DNA from: Entrophospora sp. SA101 | Lineage: Eukaryota; Glomeromycota; Glomeromycetes; Entrophosporales; Entrophosporaceae | DNA: 23,410 bases | Direction: 5' to 3' | Assembly: GCA_958430865.1 (NCBI GenBank) | Contig: CAUDNR010004150.1 | Span: forward strand, 40,199-63,608 | Shown here: positions 1-13,727 of the stretch, piece by piece | How the letters are laid out: every line of letters begins with the position of its first letter | How positions within the stretch are numbered: the stretch's first letter is position 1 | Notes under the pieces: generated by a model | The model's input: only the letters and a program-made list of their open reading frames with translations | What the model was told of the DNA's origin: nothing | Databases searched by the model: none | Position numbers and translations under genes: made by a program

Positions 1-320
1 GGTGTAGAATACTTTAAGCTTTCATATGGTCATTACTTTATGGGGGGTATTGGTTAATAAGTTTTAGAGAGGTTCACAAAAAACCATTTTATAGAAATTT
101 TAACAGTCATGAAGAATTTATGTAGATGGGATTCAGCAAAAACTAAATGTATTTTATTAGTGATTGTTTTATATTCTGACTTTATATTGATTAAAGTTTC
201 ATTAATAATTATTATGAATATCCATCAATCAGTAGTTGTTATAGAAACATTAAACAATAATATGCAAATGACGACAACGAATCATCTTTTTTGAGGATAA
301 TAATAAAGATTAAGATCCAG
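1..320. other. Non-genic AT-rich edge of the window
   Basis: I see no supportable gene here. A 61-codon open frame at 109-294 has AT-driven, low-complexity composition, no recognisable motif and no neighbouring splice structure, so I treat it as chance. The stretch leads directly into the 85-bp tandem repeat. Confidence 0.5.
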
Positions 321-1087
321 TTTGTATAGGAGTGATCGAAGTAAACGTTAAGGACAAGATTTATGAACAAAACATACTAACGAACTTTTATCAATTATTC
401 AATAGTTTGTGTAGGTGTAATCGAAGTAAGCATTAAGGACAAGATCTATGAACAAAATATACTAACAAAACGTTTTATCAATTATTAAATAGTTTGTATA
501 GGAATGATTGAAGTAAGCGTTAAGGACAAGATTTATGAACAAAATATACTAATGAACCTTTTATCAACTATTCAATAGTTGTATAGGAGTGATCGAAGTG
601 AGCATTAAGGACAAGATCTATGAACAAAACATACAAACATTTTATCAATTATTCAATAGTTTGTATAGGAGTGGTGAAGTAAGCAATAAGGACAAGATCT
701 ATGAACAAAATATACTAACGAACATTTTATCAACTATTCAATAGTTTGTATAGGAGTGATTGAAGTAAGCAATAAGGACAAGATCTATGAACAAAACATA
801 CTAACGAATGTTTTACCAACTATTCAATAGTTTGTATAGGAGTGATTGAAGTAAGCAATAAGGACAAGATCTATGAACAAAATATACTAACAAACGTTTT
901 ATCAACTATTCAATAGTTGTATAGGAGTGATCGAAGTAAGCATCAAGGACAAGATCTATGAACAAAACATACTAACACATGTTTTATCAATTATTCAATA
1001 TCGAAGTAAGCATTAAGGACAAGATCTATGAACAAATCATACTAACGAATGTTTTATCAACTATTAAATAGTTGTGTAGGAGTGAAC
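321..1087. repeat. Minisatellite, about nine 85-bp units
   Basis: Head-to-tail units lie at 321-405, 406-492, 493-578, 579-659, 660-744, 745-830, 831-916, 917-1000 and 1001-1071, with a partial tenth unit to 1087. Unit length is 81-87 bp, and the ninth lacks its first 15 or so bases. Each begins TTTGTATAGGAGTG, continues GAAGTAAGC..AAGGACAAGATCTATGAACAAA, then TACTAAC, and ends ..ATTCAATAG. Units differ by scattered substitutions and 1-5 nt indels, so the array is neither freshly amplified nor fully decayed. No open frame runs through it. The same unit is not seen elsewhere in the window. Confidence 0.95.
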
Positions 1088-1908
1088 AAATTTTCAACTT
1101 TCAATAAATTGAAGAATGTCATTTTTTTTTAAATTAAATAACGAGGAAAAATTCAAAAATGACCACACACAGTCTTCACCTAAAGCAGGTTCTTGGATAA
1201 ATTTGGCTTTAATTAAACATTTTCTTGAAAACTCCTCCTGCCAGTTTCAACAATGCTAAATCCTTTTTAAATGTCAGACTTTTAAAAACTTTGCACAGAA
1301 TTTTCCTCTATTGAATTTATTATTATTATTACTACTAAATGTCCGTTTTATAATCTCCAGCCAGAATTTGAAAGACTAGCTAGCTACCTATGCGTACGTT
1401 ATCAGATCCCAATTGTATGTTATTATTATTTGGTACATTATTTAGAATCTACACATACACAATTACAGTGCAATTTATAAGGTCACATAATAATAAAGCT
1501 ATGATGTTTTCTTTTAATTGTTAGGATAATTGCTTTGTCTTTTTTTTTTTTGAAGATAAACTTTTACTGTTTGCCCCCATTGAGTCAAGCATCATTGAGT
1601 TCCAAACTCAAATAATGAATGACTAAAAATCTCTTCAAGTAGGTCATATAGGCGGTGGAAGGAAGCTGTTGTGTTTTCAGAATCACATCAGTTAAAGGAA
1701 ACATTTCGTCACACAACCTTGAATTAAATCAAATCAAATTATTCATTAATTCATTAATTTCATATTTTATCGATCAATTAATATTAGTTGGGTTTAAATT
1801 ATAAAAATAAAATAATCAGTCTTGTCCATTTGATGAAGGTAATATAATTCAAAATTAGATTGGACTTTGCGCATTTGTAAGGAACAATTTAATTACTATT
1901 TTATTGGA
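1088..1908. other. Intergenic, no gene seen
   Basis: AT-rich sequence with homopolymer runs and short ATT repeats. Neither strand holds an open frame of useful length and I recognise no RNA gene. The segment from 1909 onward is treated separately because it is shared with the flank of copy B. Confidence 0.5.
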
Positions 1909-2301
1909 AAGTTTGTCTTCAGAATTGACGACATTTCTTCTACCTGTCTAAAAAATAAATAAATTCTATTTTTGGTCAATGTAAATTTTTCTATCCGTTT
2001 GCCTCATTAGGCACTTAAAAATAATTAAAGACCATTTCTGTAATTTCCAGGAAAATTTTTTTATTTTCTCTTTTATTTTCAGTATACAAAAACAAAGCGA
2101 ACAATGATTATTATATAGCCTTTTTTATCAAAATAAAGTTTGCTTTACTGCATAGTAGTAACATAAATAATTCCAAAAAAGAAAATGATTCTCTGATTTT
2201 CAGAGTTATTAATATATTAATATATACTAATTAATACTTATTGATTGAAAATACACCGTCTATAAAATAAGTCTGAGTGAAACTTTATCCTATTATTCGA
2301 T
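1909..2301 (+). repeat. 5' flank of copy A, duplicated at 19521-19889 (inverted)
   Basis: Read toward the gene, this roughly 390-bp flank aligns piecewise with the reverse complement of 19521-19889. Shared blocks include GTCTTCAGAATTGA, CAATGTAAATTTTTCTAT, CCTTTTTTATC, ATCAAAATAAAGTTTG, CATAGTAGT, CCAAAAAAGAAA and GAGTTATTAATATAT, ending in ACTTTATCCTATTATTCGA just before the ATG. The duplication unit therefore included promoter DNA and not only the coding sequence. Beyond about 1909 and 19889 the similarity stops. Confidence 0.85.
2261..2270 (+). promoter_or_regulatory. Putative TATA box of copy A
   Basis: TATAAAATAA begins 41 nt before the ATG at 2302. The sequence TCTATAAAATAAGTCT is also present before the N-terminal half at 21813, and a version split by an insertion of about 14 nt lies before copy B. 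Conservation among three diverged paralogues suggests a core promoter element, but no transcription start is visible from sequence. Confidence 0.5.
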
Positions 2302-3314
2302 ATGAACAAAGGATCTCTATTCAACCAAAGCAAGAAAGTAATCTTGACTTTGTTTTCATTCATTCCGCTCGCGACTGCATCAATTGTAAACGAAAATTAT
2401 GAATCTGAACAGGATGTGTACGATGCGATTATTAACACATTCTTTCCGGTATTTTTGTCATCTTGTCTAATGTTTCAGGGGAATCTGGACGTATAAAAAA
2501 TGTGCTGTTGCCAGTACTGGATGACTTATTATACAACACAGTCACTTGGGTGATTCCGCTGGTAGTTTCTTTGGCCTACGATGATTTGCCGAGTATTAAG
2601 ATATTTTCATTTATAAACATGGGTTTGCATCTAATTTGCGCAGTAGTCGCGATAATTGAGCATAAAAAAGTTAAAGATATTGTTGAAGATCAATCTGATC
2701 CTTTTTTATATATCTGGATATTCCTGATATTTATCCCAGCGGTAATAATTCCAACATTCTGGATTGTTGTTATTACAACTAGAAATCTTTTTGATACAAT
2801 TAATATAGTATTCCTTACATCATTTGGGATATTGTCAATTACAGCATTAATTGCTATTATACTATTTTGTCTTGCGGTGTGTGGCTCAAGAAGATCGGCA
2901 CAAGTATTTTATTCGATGATTGTTCCTACTATATTTTTCCCTGGATGGTTTTATCTCCCGAATATTCTGCAAACATTATTTATTGTGTTAAAATGGCCAA
3001 TCAATTTTTACTTTGTCAAAGCATGCGTATTTATACTGGTTCTCTCTTTAACAAGAAATGTATCCTTCTTTACAGAGAAGGAGCCAGCACCTGGTGACTT
3101 TCTGGCTACTTCAACAACAGTGACTCAATGTAAGCTGCGTGAATTTATAGATGAAGAGCTAGAGGAGGATGAAGAAAATCAAAGAATGGATGAAGGTCCA
3201 ATAGATGAAAATGAAAGGGATAGAATAATCAGAGAGATGCAAAAATCAATGGCTGTAATGGAAGGAAAAATAGCGAAATTGTATGGAAAGGCGCAATTCG
3301 ACGAGCCACAATAA
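2302..3314 (+). pseudogene. Copy A of an unrecognised multi-pass membrane protein family, one frameshift
   Basis: I do not recognise the family. Translation starts at ATG 2302 with a signal-peptide-like segment (about residues 12-28, VILTLFSFIPLATAS). An acidic patch follows (ENYESEQDVYDAI), then about six hydrophobic segments, including TVTWVIPLVVSLAYDDL and GWFYLPNILQTLFIVLKWPI, and a charged tail (..IIREMQKSMAVMEGKI..). The first frame ends at 2496, and homology continues in another frame from about 2463 to the stop at 3312-3314. Against copies B and D there is one base missing near 2455, in a T-run (ATTTTTG). Restoring that base would give a protein of about 336 residues. Apart from it the copy is open throughout, so a recent null allele, an assembly error or translational slippage all remain possible. 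Removing the GT..AG stretch of 30 nt at the site would not restore the frame. The protein probably sits in the secretory pathway or plasma membrane (inference). Confidence 0.8.
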
Positions 3315-4478
3315 TAATTGGTTTGGTTCTTTTTCTTTTTATTGTAAGCATTTTATCGACAATGTTTTTACTGTGATTATTATTTTGATGTAAAGGTGCT
3401 GTTGCTAGTGATTTTGCCACCACAGTATGTTTATTTTTTATTTATTTACTACACTTCGGGTTCAAACTATCATTTCTCCAAAAAAATTGTAAAGAACATT
3501 TTATTTATTACCTTTTTCATTTTTTTATTTAAAGCATTAAAAAATTTTTCACTAAAGTATGAATTTGAACATTGTGGTGAATATAAGTTTCATACCCCTT
3601 TAATAATGTTCACTTATATCACGATATAGCGGAGGTTTGTTATACCTGCTTGCATCACCATTGTATCTAGCGCTGACGCTGTAATTCGAAATACCATTAT
3701 TAATATCATTCATTATATGCCGAAGGTTGTTCCAAGCCTTTTAATTTCATAGTAATAGTATTTTATCTTCAGCCATGCGTAAATACAGCTATTGTTGTGT
3801 ATATTTAAAAATGTAATTTGGAGGAATTGGCAATGCCGACCAAACTTGAAAAATTACTGCAGGTTTTTTAATTAGTCGAATTTTATAACTGGGAAACATG
3901 TGCTTGAACCGAATTTATGTGTGCTTGACTTTGTTCAAGCTTAGACTGGACCTAGAAACACCATGCATGTCCCGATTCAAATGCTAATTAATCTTCATTT
4001 GTCTAAAATCTAGCCTTCATATTTTATTGAACACGACGTATTTCATTTTTATTTAAAAGTACACGTGACTTTTTAATTCAAAATCGCGTGTCCCAAAATT
4101 GGTCTATTTTATGGATCCCAGTCACACGATAGTAATAGATTTTTAGATTTTATTTGCTTGTTCATTATCACTTCTTTTATTTTCCTACTTTGTTTTTAAT
4201 CCGATAAGACTTGTATATTCCACTTATAAGGTAACGTTACTACTACTATATAACACTATTATTATGAATAAATTGTTTCTAAGCTGTTTATTTAAAAATG
4301 CCTGCATTTTTAAAGATCTTGTGGCAATTATCTACTTGATTGCTCCTAATATTTAGAGTTTACATAATGTCAAATATAATATATATTTATATGCTTGTAT
4401 TTATTTGTTTAAAAAATTTTTTTTTACTATTAATAATATTTATAATAGAAAAAAAAAAAGTAAAAACTTGAGATAAAA
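3315..4478. other. Intergenic between copy A and the helicase
   Basis: AT-rich DNA without a supportable gene. The 77-codon frame at 3396-3629 is low-complexity (F/I/K-rich) and has no homology I recognise. A palindromic CACGTG lies at 4062-4067, about 410 nt before the helicase ATG, followed by CGCGTGTCCCAAAATTGG. These could be upstream activating sites for the helicase gene, but that is only a suggestion. The bases just before the ATG are A-rich. Confidence 0.45.
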
Positions 4479-7157
<2,679 letters not shown>

Positions 7158-7639
7158 TCAATAACATCAAAGAAAAATAATGATGAAATCAAGTTTTTAT
7201 AATCAATTAATTGATGTATTTGATTTGAAATCGTTTTCTATTTTATTTTAGAAATGATTATATACAACGAACATTGAATATATATCTTATTAATAGTAGT
7301 AATAGTAATCATTTTCTAAATTAGTATTATTATGTTCTCTTTATTTTATTTTGTAATACATTTACATATCATATGGGGTAGTGAACATTATTAAACATTA
7401 CAATCAAAAAAAATCTTTAGTCACACAACTATACTGCGATCATGATATTAAAGTTCTTTTATCTTTCTTTCTGCTTATCCATAAGACTATTCCTCTATAA
7501 AACGTAATTAATTAATGTTGTCATTGCGTTATATTATATGCTCACAAAAAAATTTTGATTACTAACCTGCTGACTAACCATAATATTTTGATTTATTTAT
7601 TAGTTCTGAAGTAGGGAGAAAAGAAAAGTAATATATATA
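7158..7639. other. 3' region of the helicase and intergenic DNA
   Basis: AT-rich sequence downstream of the stop codon at 7155-7157, presumably including the 3' UTR. The 76-codon reverse-strand frame at 6962-7192 lies opposite exon 11 and is a shadow. I see no separate gene here. Confidence 0.5.
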
Positions 7640-7985
7640 AACTTACATAAAAACAATTATGATGGTGATAAAGCAAATGACAACTATATTCTTACCACAA
7701 AAACAATATCAAAGAAGCTGATGAAGGGTTTTAATGCAATAACCTCAAACATCCAATCTTTTGTTTCCAGTTATAAATTTTCACCAAGGCATGTAAAAAA
7801 ATGTGAAAATTTATCGCGGAAAAAAAAAACGGAAATATCAACAAGCTGATGATGTTGTTGTTGATGGTAATAATATCTTACACATTGCATTTGAACTTTG
7901 TAAAACCTCTTTGCATGATCTTATTGAAGGAGGATTTATATTTAAACATCAACATATGCACCTTCAAAGATGTTGTATCAAATAA
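7640..7985 (+). pseudogene. Weak gene relic with kinase-like ELC fragment
   Basis: An open but ATG-less frame from about 7640 reads ..NDNYILTTKTISKKLMKGF.. and stops near 7845. A second frame to 7985 contains NILHIAFELCKTSLHDLIE. This resembles the hinge region of IRE1-type protein kinases (hydrophobic-A-[LIF]-ELC-x3-L-x-[DE]-[LY]-[VI]-E). No ATP-binding loop, catalytic HRD or DFG motif is visible nearby, so if the resemblance is real it is a fragment and cannot encode an active kinase. The two frames may be unrelated. Low confidence. Confidence 0.25.
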
Positions 7986-8319
7986 TTTCTGGTATACAGT
8001 CACAGCGGATACATGGGACCAGCAAAAAAATATAAAAGTTTTAAAAAAATAATGATAAATAGATACATGTGGAAATAAAATTATTTATTGAAATATTTGG
8101 CTGTATTAGTCTTTCGTTGCTTAATAATAATGTTATCTTTATAATTTATTTTTATATCACCTTGTTGAAGAAATAAAAAGCTGTCTCAATGGCGAAACTT
8201 TAGGTGTAGTATTACTCTCAACAATTCTTCCTCTTCAGTTGGATTAAAAGAGGCAATTGTTTCTTCCTCTGTTGTTATTTCATCATTTATTTACAAGTTG
8301 TCAATGGTTAATATATACT

Positions 8320-9240
8320 TATGCTCCTAATGTAGCAGTAAATGATAATTGATTGATCATCATCACTAGTTTCATCCCTTTCTGCATTTGAAATTTCTTC
8401 AGCGAATATTCAATTTCATTATCAAATGTTTCATTTGAATCCCTATATAAAGAAAGGGAGAACAATTTGTTAAATCTGGCATCGATCCTATCCTTGCATA
8501 GACGATTTATTTTTTTCTCCAATCAGATCCTTGCTCGTCTGTGTGAGTGACTAATCGAGAAATCTTGGTAAAAGGTAACTCTCGCTTAACCGAGTCAAGC
8601 ATCAAAAGAACCTGCTGCATTGCCTCCTTCGAGTTTGAGATGATTCGGCCCATTTTTTCCCTAAAAAATATAAATTGGTTGTTATACCGTTATATAAAAA
8701 GGCCACAAAGCATTTCAAAGCAATCTAACATGCGCGTTTGATATTCAACTTGTTGTAATTAAGTAGACTGCATGAATCACATAAGAGCTTTCACTATACT
8801 CGCTTTCGCCTAGAAATGGCCTCAATTTCTCCTACAAATTAAGCGATGAGTAATTTTAACTGAGGCAACGCAAGTATGATTAATGATATTATTCCACTTT
8901 CAATCCTTCCAACAAGTCGCATGTCGTTAGTAAAATTCTACGAGCATTTGAATCATTTTCATCTCGCGGAAAAGTAATGGGAGGTTGACAAGGACCGGGT
9001 TAAAATCGTGTCCCATTAAGTTGTATGTGTTAGAAAATTCAATTAACGTGGCATTCGTTTTCTCCGAAGCTCCCGACTCGCTCACTTAATTCAACTTCGC
9101 CAAGCAATTGTTTCGTTCCCACTGGTAACCTATCAGCCATCCCATCCACCTTTTCAGCAATATCCAAAATCTCAGATGCTATCGGATCATTTGATTCAAT
9201 ACAAGTCAAATCTAGCGGTTCTGAACACCCGCGGACTTAC
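8320..9240 (-). pseudogene. Decayed protein-coding gene, several frameshifts, family not recognised
   Basis: Read on the minus strand, successive frames are locally open and compositionally coding, but broken. EPLDLTCIESNDPIASEILD.. runs from about 9220 to 9035. It continues in a shifted frame as ATLIEFSNTYNLMGHDFNPV.. to about 8940, and shifts again to ITFPRDENDSNARRILLTTC.. near 8900. After an intron-like gap with a TTGTAG acceptor come EKLRPFLGESEYSESSYVIH.., WAESSQTRRRQ, and a 67-codon frame at 8319-8522. The local GC content is higher than in the surrounding DNA, which fits former coding sequence. With at least three frame changes and several stops it cannot make a full protein. I recognise no catalytic motif. 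It could be a relic of a lineage-specific multigene family. Confidence 0.5.
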
Positions 9241-9355
9241 TAATACAAAAGATAGTGCAAATATCTATTGCGCTCGCTCCATATATATATACCACGGACC
9301 AGTCAGTATATAATAATAAATTTCGCGTGTTACTAGAAAACATTAATAACATTCA

Positions 9356-9377
9356 AATTTGATTGGATAATTTCCAA
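9356..9377. repeat. 22-bp dispersed repeat with CCAAT-like core (copy 1)
   Basis: AATTTGATTGGATAATTTCC continues with AA and is identical to 22878-22899. Both copies follow a CGCGT-containing sequence by roughly 25-35 nt. It contains an inverted CCAAT pentamer. It may be a shared promoter module or the remnant of a dispersed repeat. Confidence 0.7.
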
Positions 9378-9799
9378 ATTTTGGGGTGGATGTTTGAATA
9401 CAAAATTTTGATTGGCTAATTTGAATTTTCAAATTGACGCAGATTCCAAATTCTCGCACAACAAAAATAATATCGTAGTTTAAATATTATTGATTGATAT
9501 GTTTTTGTAGTTTATTCATTTTCCACTTGAAAATAAATGAATAGACTTTATCAAGTGACTGATTTTAACGTCTTAAAGGTGCAATGCTTGTAATTGGTTT
9601 AAACAGCAATTATATTTTATCTTTATTAACGTAAAAATTAATTATTCAGTCGAATTTTTAAGATTTGAATAAAATAAATATAGTAAATAATTTGGCAATT
9701 CTCGACTACGGCAAACATCATGGGAATGTTGGACAAAATGAAGTATTTATGAGACACGAAACGCAGCAAATTACTCATATTATTAAAAAGAAATAATAA

Positions 9800-9805
9800 T
9801 TTATT
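9800..9805 (-). terminator. Candidate poly(A) signal of ATP2
   Basis: AATAAA on the minus strand, about 55 nt beyond the ATP2 stop codon at 9859-9861. The position is typical of a cleavage and polyadenylation signal, but AATAAA is frequent by chance in this AT-rich DNA. Confidence 0.4.
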
Positions 9806-9858
9806 GTATATTAAGATATTTATATATAAATTATATATGTTGTATAATTAATTAGCAT

Positions 9859-12286
<2,428 letters not shown>

Positions 12287-13514
12287 TGTGGTAAAAGAAA
12301 AGAAAAAGCTTTTTGAGAAGCCTTTTAATTATTGTTGTCGTTCGTTATATATGATAAAAAAAATTTTTATATATTTGTTAATCTTAAAATCTCGGAGCAC
12401 AAAAATTTTCCAAATTAATCCACATTTTCGCGTCTATTGAATCTAAAATTTTATAACATAGAAAATACTTGACAAGTGAAAACATAAAAATATAACAAAA
12501 TAAATAGATAGATCTTTGCGTTAGAACGTCCTTCAAGTTCCGCCACTACTATCCCTGTAGCTAATGGCAATGTTGCAAGTAAGTCACATTCTTAAATATC
12601 GAATTTTTAATTTTATCTTTTTTACAATAGGATAAAGAATCAAAAACTATCTGGTGGTAATGATATAGAATCTGAAATTAATGAATTGTTTAAAGTATAT
12701 ATAATTTATTTGTGTTATTGTAATGACATTTATTGGTAATTTCTGGCAAAGACAAGACAAAAAGTTGGGAACATACCTCGTTGATGGGTAATGATAAATT
12801 AAAAGTGTTGGGATTTTTTAATCTTGCAAAATTATGGAACAATTTTTATAAATTAAATATTGAATGGATTAATCAAGTTTAATTTATTATATATTTTTAT
12901 ATTTTTAATTAAAAATCAATTTACTATTTCATTCTTCTTACCCATTCAACTTGGCATTTTAAATAATTTCATCTACAAATTTTCTATTATCCTTGCATAT
13001 GGAGGGTGGGAATTGACGGTTCATTGATCAGTCCATTAGACTTATTGGCACACCATATTAACTCATATTTAGTATTCTATATACAGATCAAATTACATCA
13101 GCTTCAACGGACCTGATCCATTGCTAACCCTGGCATATAGATATAATGTCGTCAAGTGCATTCGTGATGATAACATCATCAAATGAAAAATTCTGTTATT
13201 AATTTTGGTGATGACCACAAAATGAATAACCAATTATCAACTAGATTTGTCAATAATTCCATATATTCAAAGGCATCACCTATTTTTAATATTAAATTCA
13301 ATCATTAAAGGATTTTTTTTTTAAATATATATATATATATATATATATGAAACTATACAAACCTTTGCTTGATTTAACAAAAGACATAAGTTCAAATAAT
13401 AAATTTATTAAGCTTAACAATAAATACATGTAAATACAGATTCTTTATGGTTGACTATGTAAATACAAAAGTATACTTGTTGGTTATCCCAGGAATATTT
13501 TTAAAAGTTAATTA
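12287..13514. other. Gene-poor region upstream of ATP2
   Basis: No secure gene. Its left end must hold the ATP2 promoter. At about 12529-12582 a frame reading ..SSSATTIPVANGNVA meets GTAAGTCACA, and after TACAATAG at about 12631 the frame RIKNQKLSGGNDIESEINEL continues. Donor and acceptor phases agree, so this could be two exons of a small or decayed plus-strand gene, but there is no clear start or end. A (AT)12 run lies at 13325-13348. Confidence 0.35.
13325..13348. repeat. (AT)12 microsatellite
   Basis: Uninterrupted AT dinucleotides in intergenic DNA, likely polymorphic in length. Confidence 0.9.
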
Positions 13515-13727
13515 TTAAAGAGTTGTTAAGCCCTCGTTCAATTTTCTTTTACAATCAAATGCTAAGCTTATTAAAGAACTCGGTTCTTCCAATAGAAATT
13601 GTAAACACTTGATATCATCAATACCATTGTTATCATTGTTATTTTTATTACTCGTGTTATGATCAAATTTACCATTAGCTGAATTCTTCTCTTCTAAAGT
13701 TTTATAGTTATTATTACATGTGTTAAG
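13515..13727 (-). pseudogene. Possible 3' exon or gene relic, unrecognised
   Basis: A minus-strand frame of about 70 codons ends with TAA at 13515-13517. It begins with an Asn-rich linker (NKNNNDNNGIDD) and continues DIKCLQFLLEEPSSLISLAF, then DCKRKLNEGLTTL. The amphipathic, Leu-rich end after an Asn-rich linker looks like real protein. There is no in-frame ATG, and a stop lies upstream at about 13730, so a further exon would be needed. I do not recognise a family. Confidence 0.3.

Larger units (their letters stand above)
9241..9858. other. Probable promoter side of the decayed gene and ATP2 3' flank
   Basis: No gene is seen. GATTGG (reverse CCAAT) occurs at 9361 and again at about 9410, and an exact 22-bp stretch at 9356-9377 recurs at 22878-22899. 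The position just upstream of the minus-strand relic fits old promoter DNA. The right part is the 3' flank of ATP2, with a poly(A)-like signal at 9800-9805. Confidence 0.45.

Noticed and set aside
109..294. 61-codon plus-strand open frame
   Set aside because: Low-complexity, Ile/Asn-rich translation with no motif, splice structure or homologue recognised. Expected by chance in AT-rich DNA.
2451..2480. 30-nt GT..AG stretch in copy A read as a tiny intron
   Set aside because: It is too short for an intron like the others here (about 70-200 nt), and removing a multiple of three does not restore the frame. Paralogues code straight through.
2867..3097. 76-codon frame within copy A
   Set aside because: Shadow of the family reading frame, which is conserved in the other copies.
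3450..3475. Possible tRNA B box (GGGTTCAAACT)
   Set aside because: No A box at the right distance and no cloverleaf can be formed around it.
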